This document shows positions 1 through 8,942 of a stretch of DNA of 11,589 nucleotides, in pieces. Origin of the DNA: Mycobacterium sp. (lineage in GTDB: Bacteria > Actinomycetota > Actinomycetes > Mycobacteriales > Mycobacteriaceae); contig JAOPWF010000115.1 of the NCBI GenBank assembly GCA_025965815.1, positions 1-11,589 on the forward strand. The letters are read 5' to 3'. The translations under genes and the position numbers were made by a program. Every line of letters starts with the position of its first letter. Positions within the stretch are counted from its first letter, which is position 1. Below the pieces are notes generated by a model, which was not told the DNA's origin, did not search any database, and saw nothing but the letters and a program-made list of their open reading frames with translations.

Positions 1-582
1 CTGGCAACGGCGCTGCTGGAGGCCGAGATCGACGGCGACCGGCTCACCGACGACGAGATCATGGCGTTCCTGTTCCTGATGGTGATCGCGGGCAACGAGA
101 CCACCACCAAGCTGCTGGCCAACGCCGCCTTCTGGGGTGCCCGCAACCCGGATCAGCTCGCATCCGTCTTCGCCGACCCGGCCAGGATTCCACTCTGGGT
201 GGAGGAGACGCTGCGCTACGACACGTCCAGCCAGATCCTCGCCCGCACCGTGGCCCAGGACATCACGATGTACGACACCACGATCCCCAAAGGTGATGTG
301 CTGCTGTTGCTGCCGGGGTCGGCCAACCGCGACGACAGGGTGTTCGAAGACCCGGACGAATACCGCATCAGCCGCGACATCGGCTCCAAGCTGGTCAGCT
401 TCGGCAGCGGCGCGCACTTCTGCCTGGGCGCACACCTGGCCCGGATGGAGGCCCGGGTGGCGCTCACCGAACTCTTCAAACGGATCCGCGGCTTCGAGGT
501 GGACGGGGCGGCCGCGGTGCGGGTGCACTCCAGCAACGTCCGCGGGTTCGCCTCCCTGCCCATCACCGTGGAGGCCGCGTAA
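1..582 (+). CDS. cyp123: Cytochrome P450, CYP123-like (5'-truncated by window edge)
   Basis: This is the C-terminal 193 residues of a P450 whose frame is open to the first base, so the start lies outside the window. Counting from the first visible residue, the I-helix oxygen-activation motif AGNETT is at 30-35, the K-helix ExxR is E69-R72 (EETLR), and the haem-binding loop FGSGAHFCLG is at 134-143 with the cysteine ligand at C141. The sequence closely resembles what I recall of M. tuberculosis CYP123 (Rv0766c), and the next genes follow in the Rv0765c-Rv0764c-Rv0763c order, which supports orthology. CYP123 has no firmly established substrate; as a class I bacterial P450 it would receive electrons from a ferredoxin, and the ferredoxin at 2762 is a candidate. 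The stop codon directly abuts the next ATG, so the two are co-transcribed. The P450 call is secure; the CYP123 assignment is strong but rests on memory and synteny. Confidence 0.93.
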   Translation: MATALLEAEIDGDRLTDDEIMAFLFLMVIAGNETTTKLLANAAFWGARNPDQLASVFADPARIPLWVEETLRYDTSSQILARTVAQDITMYDTTIPKGDVLLLLPGSANRDDRVFEDPDEYRISRDIGSKLVSFGSGAHFCLGAHLARMEARVALTELFKRIRGFEVDGAAAVRVHSSNVRGFASLPITVEAA

Positions 583-1406
583 ATGCCCCGTTTCGAACCA
601 CATCCGGCGCGCCGGCCCGCGATCGTCGCGGGCGCGTCGTCGGGCATCGGTGCGGCCACCGCCGCCGAACTGGCGGGACGTGGGTTCCCGGTGGCGCTCG
701 GCGCCCGACGTGTCGACAGGCTGACCGAACTCGTCGGGCAGATCCGGGCGGACGGCGGCGAGGCGGTAGCCTTCCCGCTGGACATCACCGACGCGGACTC
801 GGTGAAAAGCTTTGTCACCCAGACCATTGAGGCACTCGGCGAGATCGAGTTGTTGGTGTCCGGGGCCGGTGATATGAGCCCGGGCAGGATCCACGAGATC
901 AGCATCGACGCCTTCCTCCAGCAGATCCAGATCCACCTCATCGGCGCCAACCGACTGGCCACCGCGGTCCTGCCGGACATGGTGAGCCGTCGGCGCGGCG
1001 ATGTCATCTTCATCGGCTCCGACGTCGCACTGGCACCGCGACCCCACATGGGTGCCTACGGCGCGGCCAAGGCCGGCCTGGTGTCGATGGTGAAGAACCT
1101 GCAGATGGAGTTGGAGGGCACCGGCGTGCGGGCCTCGATCATTCACCCGGGGCCCACGAAAACTGAGATGGGCTGGAAGCTTTCGGCCGAAGAGGTCGGA
1201 CCCATGCTCGAGGACTGGGCCGCGTGGGGTCAGGCCCGGCACAGCTATTTCATGCGGGCCTCTGATCTCGCGCGAGCCGTGGCATTCGTCGCCGAGACAC
1301 CTCGTGGCTCGAACGTCGTGACCATGGAATTGCAGCCGGAGGCGCCGCTGAAGGACGCGCCCGCCGAGCGTCAGCAACTCAAGCTGGGGGAAGAGGGAAT
1401 GCCGAC

Positions 1407-1410
<4 letters not shown>
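583..1410 (+). CDS. Short-chain dehydrogenase/reductase (Rv0765c-like)
   Basis: A 275-residue classical SDR, cytoplasmic and NAD(P)-dependent. The Rossmann glycine motif GASSGIG lies at residues 17-23, and the catalytic residues are probably S146, Y159 and K163 (the YGAAK motif), followed by the HPGPTKTEM segment typical after the active site. The usual NNAG is replaced by SGAG at 93-96, a common kind of variation. The ATG follows the stop of the upstream P450 without a gap, and a GGAGG at 570-574 lies 8 bases upstream, inside the end of that gene. The 3' end overlaps the cyp51 start as ATGA, which suggests translational coupling. Its position matches Rv0765c in M. tuberculosis. The substrate is unknown; lying between two P450s, it could oxidise or reduce a hydroxyl or keto group on the same lipid or sterol (inference). 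Confidence 0.93.
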
Positions 1411-2968
<1,558 letters not shown>

Positions 2969-2969
2969 C

Positions 2970-3515
2970 ATGCCGTCATTCCCGCGCGAAGAACTCGAAG
3001 ACGTCGTCGAGAGGTGGCTGGGGGCCAATCGGGAATCCGAACGGACTGGCGACTGGCGGCGGCTGGCGGACTTCTACACCGACGACGCCACCTACGGCTG
3101 GAACATCGGGCCCAAGGAAGACGTGATGTGCGTCGGCATCGACGAGATCCGGGATATCGCACTGGGTCAGGAGATGGAAGGCCTCGAAGGCTGGAAGTAC
3201 CCGTATCAGAAAGTGATCATCGACGACAAGCAGGGCGAGATCGTCGGCTTCTGGAAACAGGTGGCAACCGACGGTGACGGTACCGAATCGGAGATCTACG
3301 GCATCGGCGGCAGCTGGTTCCGGTACGCCGGAAACGGGAAGTTCAACTGGCAGCGCGATTTCTTCGACTTCGGTCACGTGTCGGCGCTCTACATGGACCT
3401 GATCAAGGCCGGCAAGCTTTCCAAGGGCATGCAGAAGCGCATCGAGCGCGGGATGTCCGGTGAGCAGGTGCCCGGCTACTACCCACTCGGCAAGTCGCCC
3501 GTACCCATCTGGTAG
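2970..3515 (+). CDS. SnoaL/NTF2-like protein of unknown function (Rv0762c-like)
   Basis: A 181-residue cytoplasmic protein without signal peptide or membrane segment. The N-terminal part (a helix with an ERTGDWRRLADFYTDDATYGW stretch near residues 24-44, then beta strands containing VGFWKQVAT and GIGGSWFRY) looks like the alpha+beta cone fold of the SnoaL/NTF2 superfamily. That superfamily includes ketosteroid isomerases, polyketide cyclases and non-catalytic binding proteins. The C-terminal 40 residues are basic (KLSKGMQKRIERG) and end in a proline-rich tail. It begins one base after the ferredoxin stop with a GAAGGA-type ribosome site about 9 bases upstream. The same gene order and size are found for Rv0762c. 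I do not recognise a catalytic set; a role in binding or isomerising the P450 substrate is only a guess from fold and context. Confidence 0.88.
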   Translation: MPSFPREELEDVVERWLGANRESERTGDWRRLADFYTDDATYGWNIGPKEDVMCVGIDEIRDIALGQEMEGLEGWKYPYQKVIIDDKQGEIVGFWKQVATDGDGTESEIYGIGGSWFRYAGNGKFNWQRDFFDFGHVSALYMDLIKAGKLSKGMQKRIERGMSGEQVPGYYPLGKSPVPIW

Positions 3516-3520
3516 GCCCG

Positions 3521-4795
3521 GTGGCATACAGCGAGAACCTCATGCCAGACCTCGGGCTTTCGCCCGGCTTCGACTTCACCGACCCCAACCTCTACGGCGA
3601 GCGGATGCCGTTCGAGGAGTTCGCGCGTCTGCGCCGCACCGCGCCGGTCTGGTGGAATCCCCAGCCACCCGGCGTCGGAGGATTCGACGACGACGGCTTC
3701 TGGGTGATCTCCCGGCACTGCGATGTGCGCGACGTGTCGCTGCGCACCGACGTGTTCTCGTCGGCTCGTCGGGGGGCGATCCCCCGACTGGAGGACGACA
3801 TCACGCCGGAGGAGTTCGAGGCCACCCTGTCGGTGCTGATCAACAAGGACGCACCCGAGCACACCAAGCTGCGCGGCCTGGTTTCGCGGCTGTTCACCCC
3901 ACGGGCCATCGCCGTGCTGCGGGATACCCTTGAGCAACGCGCCGAGCGCATCGTGCGGGCCGCGATCGACGGCGGCCAGGGCGAGTTCGTCCGCGAGGTC
4001 GCCAGTGAGCTACCGATGCAAGCCATTGCCGAACTCATTGGTGTGCCCGAGGAGGACCGGGTCAAGCTCTTCGAGTGGAGCAACCAGATGACCGGCTACG
4101 ACGACGACGATGTCGATGTCGACTCGCGTATCGGTGCCGCCCAGATCCTCAGCTATTCCTACGAACTCGCCGAACAACGCCGTGACTGCCCCGGCAGTGA
4201 CGTGGTATCCCGGCTGCTGTCCGGCACCATCGACGGTGAGCAACTGACGCCCGGGCAGTTCGGCTTCTTCGTCGTGATGCTCGCCGTCGCTGGGAACGAA
4301 ACCACCCGCAACGCCACGACGATGGGCATGATGGCGTTTCTGGAGCACCCCGACCAGTGGGAGCTGTTCAAGGCCGAGCGGCCGGCAACCACCGTTGACG
4401 AGATCGTCCGCTACACCACTCCACTGATCTCGCAGCAACGAACGGCGCTGCAGGACACCACGATCAATGAGGTGGAAGTTCGAGCAGGCCAACGCGTGGT
4501 CATGCTGTACCCGTCGGCCAACTTCGACGAGGAGGTTTTTATCGGTCCTGAGATTTTTGATATCACCCGCGATCCGAACCCGCACCTGGGCTTCGGCGGC
4601 ACCGGTGCCCACTACTGCCTGGGCGCCAACCTCGCGAAGGCCGAGCTGGAGATCATCTTCAACAAGATCGCCGATCAGATGCCCGATATCACCCGAACCG
4701 GAGATGCACCGCGCTTCCGCTCCGGCTGGATCAACGGCGTCAAGAGACTGGACACCAGCTACGGCGGTCCGACGGGCTGTCCGGTCACACACTGA
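3521..4795 (+). CDS. Cytochrome P450, sterol/long-chain lipid type
   Basis: A complete bacterial class I P450 of 424 residues from the GTG at 3521, or 417 from the ATG at 3542 (residue 8). The GTG is 5 bases after the previous stop, neither start has a clear ribosome site, and the choice is open. The I-helix motif AGNETT is at 257-262, ExxR is E294-R297, and the haem loop GFGGTGAHYCLG has its ligand at C366. The GFGG-GAHYCLGANLA wording and the PGFDFTDP start are typical of the actinobacterial CYP125/CYP142/CYP124-related group, which oxidises steroid side chains and branched lipids, but I cannot name the subfamily. The M. tuberculosis cyp51 locus, as I recall it, has no gene here. The CoA ligase and alcohol dehydrogenase downstream suggest a terminal hydroxylation of a lipid side chain (inference). 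Confidence 0.94.
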   Translation: MAYSENLMPDLGLSPGFDFTDPNLYGERMPFEEFARLRRTAPVWWNPQPPGVGGFDDDGFWVISRHCDVRDVSLRTDVFSSARRGAIPRLEDDITPEEFEATLSVLINKDAPEHTKLRGLVSRLFTPRAIAVLRDTLEQRAERIVRAAIDGGQGEFVREVASELPMQAIAELIGVPEEDRVKLFEWSNQMTGYDDDDVDVDSRIGAAQILSYSYELAEQRRDCPGSDVVSRLLSGTIDGEQLTPGQFGFFVVMLAVAGNETTRNATTMGMMAFLEHPDQWELFKAERPATTVDEIVRYTTPLISQQRTALQDTTINEVEVRAGQRVVMLYPSANFDEEVFIGPEIFDITRDPNPHLGFGGTGAHYCLGANLAKAELEIIFNKIADQMPDITRTGDAPRFRSGWINGVKRLDTSYGGPTGCPVTH

Positions 4796-4817
4796 ACCAA
4801 AGGGGCTACCTCAATTC

Positions 4818-6515
4818 ATGGCGCTCACCATCGCAGACCTGTTCGAACACGCCGCCGATACCTGCGGTGCGCACACCGCCCTGGTCTGCGGTGACCAGTC
4901 GCTGACTTACAGCGGGCTGGACGCGAGGTCCAACCGCCTGGCGTCGTTCTTCGCCTCCCGCGGTATTGGAGCCGCTGACAAGGTCGCGGTCTACTGCCGC
5001 AACTCGATCGAATGTGTCGAGGCGATGATGGCGATCTACAAGCTGCGCGCCGTCGTGGTGAACGTGAACTACCGGTACGTCGCCGAGGAACTGCGTTACA
5101 TCCTGGAGAACTCGGATTCCGTTGCGGTGGTGTGCGAACAGCGTTATCTGCCCACCCTGAGTGCCGCGCTGAAGTCGTCGGCCGCGGTGCACACCGTGGT
5201 GGTGGTTCCCGATGAGGGATCGGCGGGCTGGGGGCACCTCCCGCTTGCGGGGGAGAGCGAAGCGACCAGGGGATTAGCCGGTCACGATGGTTCCGGCCTG
5301 GACGCGGTCAGCTACGCCGACGCGCTCGCCGCCGGCACCCCGGATCGGCTCGACACCACCCGCAGCGGCGACGACCACTACCTGTTGTACACCGGCGGCA
5401 CCACCGGGATGCCCAAGGGTGTGGTGTGGCGACAGGAGGATGTCTTCCGGGTGCTCGGCGGCGGAATCGACTTCTACAGCGGCGAATACGTCACCGACGA
5501 GTGGGAGATCGCGCGGCGCGGAGCAGAACAGCCCGCCCCGACGCGGCTACCCATCCCGCCGATGATCCACGCCGCCTCCCAGTGGGGGGCGTTCCAGAAC
5601 CTGTTCGCCGGCGGCACGGTCGTCCTCGAACCCGCCTTCGACCCGGCCCGCGTGTGGCAGCTGATCGAACGCCACCGGGTGGCGATCGTGCTGATCGCCG
5701 GCGACGCCATCGCCCGTCCGCTGATCGAGAACTACCGGGAGGGCGAGCACGACGCCTCCAGCCTCGCGGTGCTCGTCAGCACCGCGGCGCTGTTCTCCGA
5801 GAGCGTCAAGCACAAGATCCTGGACGCCTTCCCCAACACCCTGCTCATCGACTCCATCGGTTCGTCGGAGACCGGGTTCGGCGGCATGACGATGGTGACC
5901 AAGGAACAGCATCAGTGTGGCGGGCCGACGGTGAACATCGTGAAGTCGAACGTGGTCCTCGACGAGGACGGCCGGCGCTTGACGGCTCCGGGTTCGGTCG
6001 GCCGGATCGCCAGTTCGGGCCACCTCCCGCTGGAGTATTACAAAGACCCCACGAAGTCGGCCGCCACCTTCGTAACCTACGACGGTGTGCGGTACTCGCT
6101 ACCGGGTGATGAGGCCCGGATCGAAAGCGACGGCTCGGTGACCCTGCTGGGCCGCGGCTCCAACTGCATCAACAGCGGCGGGGAGAAGGTCTTCCCCGAG
6201 GAGGTTGAGGGGGCGCTCAAGGCGCAGGACGACGTCTTCGACGTCCTGGTGGTCGGCGTTGACGACGACCGGCTCGGCCAACACGTCGGTGCGCTCATCC
6301 AGACCCGCGGCGATGCCACGGTCACGCTGGACGGGCTCGCCGATGCCGCTCGAGAATCGTTGGCGCGGTACAAGCTTCCGCGCAGCGTTTGGATTGTCGA
6401 CGAGATCCGTCGCTCACCCGCCGGCAAGCCGGACTATCCGTGGGCACGCAGAGTGACCCAGACCATCGCCCCAACCCAGTCGCGGGGCCAGTTCGTCAGT
6501 GGAGGTTCGAGATGA
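4818..6515 (+). CDS. Acyl-CoA ligase (AMP-binding), FadD19-like
   Basis: A 565-residue member of the ANL superfamily that adenylates a carboxylic acid and transfers it to coenzyme A. The phosphate-binding loop YTGGTTGMPKG is at 191-201, the DSIGSSETG motif at 345-353, the hinge region LLGRG-INSGGEKVFPEEVE near 443-464, and the catalytic lysine is K537 in SPAGKPDY. The wording closely follows M. tuberculosis FadD19, a steroid side-chain CoA ligase, including the IPPMIH segment near 246 and the GGxFVSGG-like C terminus, so a steroid or branched-chain acid substrate is likely though unproven. The ATG at 4818 was chosen because conserved sequence (LTIADLFEHAAD) begins there; the frame stays open upstream only as a shadow of the P450. 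Residues about 137-152 are encoded by a palindromic repeat and look like an insertion relative to FadD19. The stop overlaps the next ATG. Confidence 0.93.
   Translation: MALTIADLFEHAADTCGAHTALVCGDQSLTYSGLDARSNRLASFFASRGIGAADKVAVYCRNSIECVEAMMAIYKLRAVVVNVNYRYVAEELRYILENSDSVAVVCEQRYLPTLSAALKSSAAVHTVVVVPDEGSAGWGHLPLAGESEATRGLAGHDGSGLDAVSYADALAAGTPDRLDTTRSGDDHYLLYTGGTTGMPKGVVWRQEDVFRVLGGGIDFYSGEYVTDEWEIARRGAEQPAPTRLPIPPMIHAASQWGAFQNLFAGGTVVLEPAFDPARVWQLIERHRVAIVLIAGDAIARPLIENYREGEHDASSLAVLVSTAALFSESVKHKILDAFPNTLLIDSIGSSETGFGGMTMVTKEQHQCGGPTVNIVKSNVVLDEDGRRLTAPGSVGRIASSGHLPLEYYKDPTKSAATFVTYDGVRYSLPGDEARIESDGSVTLLGRGSNCINSGGEKVFPEEVEGALKAQDDVFDVLVVGVDDDRLGQHVGALIQTRGDATVTLDGLADAARESLARYKLPRSVWIVDEIRRSPAGKPDYPWARRVTQTIAPTQSRGQFVSGGSR
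5228..5271 (+). repeat. REP-like palindromic repeat inside the CoA-ligase gene
   Basis: An imperfect inverted repeat with inner arms CCTCCCGC and GCGGGGGAG around a TT loop (about 5237-5255) and short outer arms CTGG (5228-5231) and CCAG (5266-5269). It resembles a short GC-rich palindrome that I recall recurring in mycobacterial genomes, usually between genes. Here it lies within the ligase CDS and is read in frame, adding roughly 16 residues (GWGHLPLAGESEATRG) in a region that is a variable loop in FadD19-type ligases. The repeat identity is from memory, while the palindrome and reading frame are seen directly. Confidence 0.6.
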
Positions 6516-7639
6516 AGACAAAAGGCGCGCTGATCTGGGAGTTCAACCAACCCTGGTCGGTCGAGGAGATCGAGATCGGCGACCCGCACCGCCACGAGGT
6601 GAAGATCCAGCTGGAGGCCGCGGGCATGTGCCACTCGGATCACCACCTGGTGACCGGCGGCATCCCGATGGCGGGCTTTCCGGTGCTCGGCGGGCACGAG
6701 GGTGCCGGAATCATCACCGAACTGGGCGAGGGCGTGGAAGACCTCGAAGTCGGCGACCACGTCGTGCTGTCGTTCATCCCGTCCTGCGGCAAGTGCCCGT
6801 CGTGTCAGGCCGGGCTGCGCAACCTGTGCGATCTGGGCGCCGGACTGCTCGGCGGCGCGGCGGTCTCCGACGGCACGTTCCGGGTCAAGGCCAACGGCCA
6901 GGACGTCTTCCCGATGACACTGCTCGGCACCTTCTCGCCGTACATGGTGGTGCACGAATCGTCGGTGGTGAAGATCGACAAGGACATCCCGTTCGAGGTG
7001 GCGTGCCTCGTCGGCTGCGGCGTGACCACCGGGTACGGCTCGGCGATCCGCACCGCGGACATCCGGCCGGGCGATGACGTCGCCATCATCGGGGTAGGCG
7101 GCGTCGGCATGGCGGCGCTGCAGGGTGCGGTCAACGCCGGCGCCCGCCACGTGTTCGCGGTCGACCCGGTCGAGTGGAAGCGTGACCAGGCGCTGAAGTT
7201 CGGCGCCACCCATGTCTACCAGGACATCAATGCCGCGATGATGGGCGTCGCCGAGGCCACCTTCGGCCTGATGGCCAAGAAGGTGATCGTCACGGTCGGC
7301 GAGCTCAAGGGCGAGGACGTCGACAACTACCTCAACCTCACCTCCAAGGGCGGCACCTGCGTGCTGACCGCCATCGGGAGCCTGATGGACACCCAGGTCA
7401 CGCTGAACCTGGCGATGCTGACGCTGATGCAGAAGAACCTGCAGGGCACCATCTTCGGCGGTGGCAACCCGCACTACGACATCCCGCAGCTGCTGTCGAT
7501 GTACAAGGCGCGCAAGCTGAACCTCGACGATATGGTCACCCGCCAGTACAAGCTGGAGCAGATCAACGACGGCTACCGGGACATGCTGGAGGGCAGGAAC
7601 ATCCGCGGCATCATCCGATACACTGACGACGACCGCTGA
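6512..7639 (+). CDS. adhB: Zinc-dependent alcohol dehydrogenase, AdhB-like (NDMA-dependent family)
   Basis: A 375-residue medium-chain alcohol dehydrogenase, the same length as M. tuberculosis AdhB (Rv0761c). Catalytic zinc ligands are probably C40, H62 with E63 (GHEGAG) and C169 (LVGCGVTTG). The structural zinc site is C92, C95, C98 and C106. The NAD-binding glycine motif GVGGVG is at 194-199. It belongs to the actinobacterial NDMA-dependent type, in which the nicotinamide cofactor is often tightly bound. It would oxidise a primary alcohol to the aldehyde, and here it could follow the P450 hydroxylation. A GGAGG at 6501-6505 precedes the ATG by 6 bases, and the ATG overlaps the ligase stop (ATGA), so this start is well supported although the frame is open further upstream. 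It is the last clearly intact gene of the operon. Confidence 0.95.
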   Translation: MKTKGALIWEFNQPWSVEEIEIGDPHRHEVKIQLEAAGMCHSDHHLVTGGIPMAGFPVLGGHEGAGIITELGEGVEDLEVGDHVVLSFIPSCGKCPSCQAGLRNLCDLGAGLLGGAAVSDGTFRVKANGQDVFPMTLLGTFSPYMVVHESSVVKIDKDIPFEVACLVGCGVTTGYGSAIRTADIRPGDDVAIIGVGGVGMAALQGAVNAGARHVFAVDPVEWKRDQALKFGATHVYQDINAAMMGVAEATFGLMAKKVIVTVGELKGEDVDNYLNLTSKGGTCVLTAIGSLMDTQVTLNLAMLTLMQKNLQGTIFGGGNPHYDIPQLLSMYKARKLNLDDMVTRQYKLEQINDGYRDMLEGRNIRGIIRYTDDDR

Positions 7640-7650
7640 GGACGACCACA

Positions 7651-7954
7651 GTGACCAGCCCCTTGCGCTTCTTCCAGGTGGCGTCCGGGAACGTCGGCGT
7701 CGAGATGATCAAGCGGCTCGCCAACCGGCCGGACCTGGAACTCGTCGGGCTGCACTGCTATTCACCGGGCAAGGTGGGTCGTGACGTCGAAGAGCTCGCG
7801 GGTATCGAGCGCGCAGGCGTTCGCGGCGATCGGCATGACCGTAACCGGGATGCCGGCGCTCAATGGGATCTGCGCTGTGGTTGATGCGGCACCGGGTCTC
7901 GCCAACAGTGCCGACCTCCCGCTACGCGCGTTCGCCGGCCACTTCGCCCGGTGA
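7651..7954 (+). pseudogene. Internally deleted DapB-like NAD(P) oxidoreductase
   Basis: A GTG at 7651, 11 bases after the adhB stop and preceded by GAGGA, opens an N terminus with the Rossmann motif VASGNVG, typical of dihydrodipicolinate-reductase-like dehydrogenases of about 330-350 residues. This frame is recognisable for about 52 residues (to ELAGI, near 7806). From about 7808 the family's C terminus continues in the +1-shifted frame (AFAAIGMTVTGMPALNGI, then VVDAAPGL and LPLRAFAG) and stops at 7952-7954. The central part, roughly two thirds of the protein, is missing, and the join changes frame, so the original frame runs only to a stop at 7882-7884. It is a dead gene. Its stop overlaps the GTG of the next remnant (GTGA), a relic of coupled genes. 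The family assignment is from motif recognition only. Confidence 0.75.
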
Positions 7955-8575
7955 GCGCGTTTCGGCATCTGCTGGCGCCCGGACAGATCTGCTCGATGTC
8001 TGTACGCAACCGGCTGGTGATGTCTCCGATGGAGACGATGTACGGCACGCCCGACGGCCTGCCATCCGAGCGGACCCGTGACTACTTCGCTGCCCGTGCG
8101 AAAGGCGGGGTGGGCCTGATCACCGTCGGCGCCACCGGAATCGACCATCGGCACCCCGAGACTCCCGGCGGCCTGCACCTGGGCACCGATGCCGCGGTCG
8201 ACGCCCATCGCGCACTGGTGGAGGCGGTCCACGAGCACGGCGCCATGATCCAACCGCAGCTCGTCCACGCCGGGCCGGACGGCCTTGGACCCGAGATGCA
8301 CGGTGTCACGTCGCTGGGTCCGTCGGTGATCCCGTCCTATCTGACCGGGCGGCCGTCCGCCGAGGTCACCGAGGAGCAACTCAACGAGATACTGGACCTG
8401 TTCAAGGCCGCCGTGCCCGCGCCGCCGAGGCCGGGTATGACGGTATTGAGTTGCACGCCGCACACGGCTACATGTTCCTGGGTTCCTTCCTTGCCGCGCA
8501 ACGCAATCGCCGCACCGACGTTTACCGAGGCGATTCCGTACGCGGCCGCATCCGCGTGGTGGTGGAGACCCTGGG
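7951..8575 (+). pseudogene. Truncated, frameshifted old-yellow-enzyme-type NADH:flavin oxidoreductase
   Basis: The N-terminal 155 residues (to about 8415) read as an OYE/2,4-dienoyl-CoA-reductase-type TIM barrel: VRNRLVMSPMETMYG near residue 18, YFAARAKGGVGLITVGATGI near 45, QPQLVHAGP near 100, and the AEVTEEQLNEILDLFKAAV helix. A single missing base near 8416-8418 then shifts the family sequence into another frame, where AAEAGYDGIELHAAHGYMF and NRRTDVYRG continue from 8421 to about 8570. The remaining barrel, and any C-terminal FAD/NAD domain, are absent, because the sequence joins an Rv0760c-like gene near 8575. The enzyme cannot be made. The family reduces activated double bonds using FMN, which fits steroid or enoyl chemistry in the operon (inference). 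Confidence 0.8.
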
Positions 8576-8940
8576 CGCAATCCCACGACCGGGACGGCTG
8601 GCTGGCACTGATGTCCGACGATGTCGTCATCGAAGATCCCATCGGCAAGTCGGTCACCAATCCCGACGGCAACGGGGTACGCGGCAAGGAGGCGGTCCGG
8701 GCTTTCTACGACACCACCATCGCCGCCAACCAACTGACGATCACCTGCGAGGAGACGTTCCCGTCGAGTTCGCCCAACGAGATCGCCCACATCCTGGTGC
8801 TGCACAGCAAGTTCGAGGGCGGCTTCACCAGCAGGGTGCGCGGCGTGTTCACCTACCGCGTTGACGACGCCGGCCTGATCGCCAATATGCGCGGGTACTG
8901 GAATCTCGAGGTGATGACCTTCGGCAAGGAAGACCAATAG
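7951..8940 (+). CDS. Chimeric open frame: flavin-oxidoreductase N terminus fused to ketosteroid-isomerase-like domain
   Basis: One uninterrupted frame of 329 codons runs from the GTG at 7951 to the stop at 8938-8940, so automatic annotation would probably call it one gene. It has three parts. Residues 1-155 are the start of an OYE-type enzyme. Residues 156-210 are its out-of-frame continuation, low in secondary-structure signal and rich in Pro, Thr and Trp. Residues 211-329 are an SnoaL/ketosteroid-isomerase-like domain. The frameshift in the first part happens to put the last part in frame with the first start. It is most likely a decay product, not a designed fusion. Whether it is translated into something stable is unknown. 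Confidence 0.45.
   Translation: MSAFRHLLAPGQICSMSVRNRLVMSPMETMYGTPDGLPSERTRDYFAARAKGGVGLITVGATGIDHRHPETPGGLHLGTDAAVDAHRALVEAVHEHGAMIQPQLVHAGPDGLGPEMHGVTSLGPSVIPSYLTGRPSAEVTEEQLNEILDLFKAAVPAPPRPGMTVLSCTPHTATCSWVPSLPRNAIAAPTFTEAIPYAAASAWWWRPWAQSHDRDGWLALMSDDVVIEDPIGKSVTNPDGNGVRGKEAVRAFYDTTIAANQLTITCEETFPSSSPNEIAHILVLHSKFEGGFTSRVRGVFTYRVDDAGLIANMRGYWNLEVMTFGKEDQ
8578..8940 (+). pseudogene. Ketosteroid-isomerase-like (SnoaL) protein, Rv0760c-like, missing its own start
   Basis: The last 119-120 residues, from SHDRDGWLALM through DDVVIEDPIGKSVTNPDG to YWNLEVMTFG, match what I recall of M. tuberculosis Rv0760c almost throughout, and the stop is in the expected place. The native N terminus, about 25 residues including the start and the first helix, is replaced by sequence from the flavin oxidoreductase. 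The first in-frame ATG (8611) would remove the start of the fold. Rv0760c has a ketosteroid-isomerase-like cone fold; a steroid-binding role has been proposed, and I do not claim catalysis. The domain itself shows no frameshift, so a functional product made from the upstream GTG cannot be excluded; hence the separate chimeric-frame entry. Confidence 0.7.
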
Positions 8941-8942
8941 CA

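Noticed and set aside
4467..4817. A 117-codon upstream extension of the CoA-ligase frame
   Set aside because: It overlaps the P450 C terminus, including the haem loop, in another frame and reads as Arg/Ser/Thr-rich shadow sequence; conserved ligase sequence starts at the ATG at 4818.
6389..6511. An earlier start for adhB inside the ligase gene
   Set aside because: The ATG at 6512 has a GGAGG at 6 bases, overlaps the ligase stop and gives the 375-residue family length.
6434..7474. A 346-codon minus-strand open frame opposite adhB
   Set aside because: It is antisense to a fully motif-supported alcohol dehydrogenase, is rich in His, Asp, Val and Ala, and has no recognisable domain.
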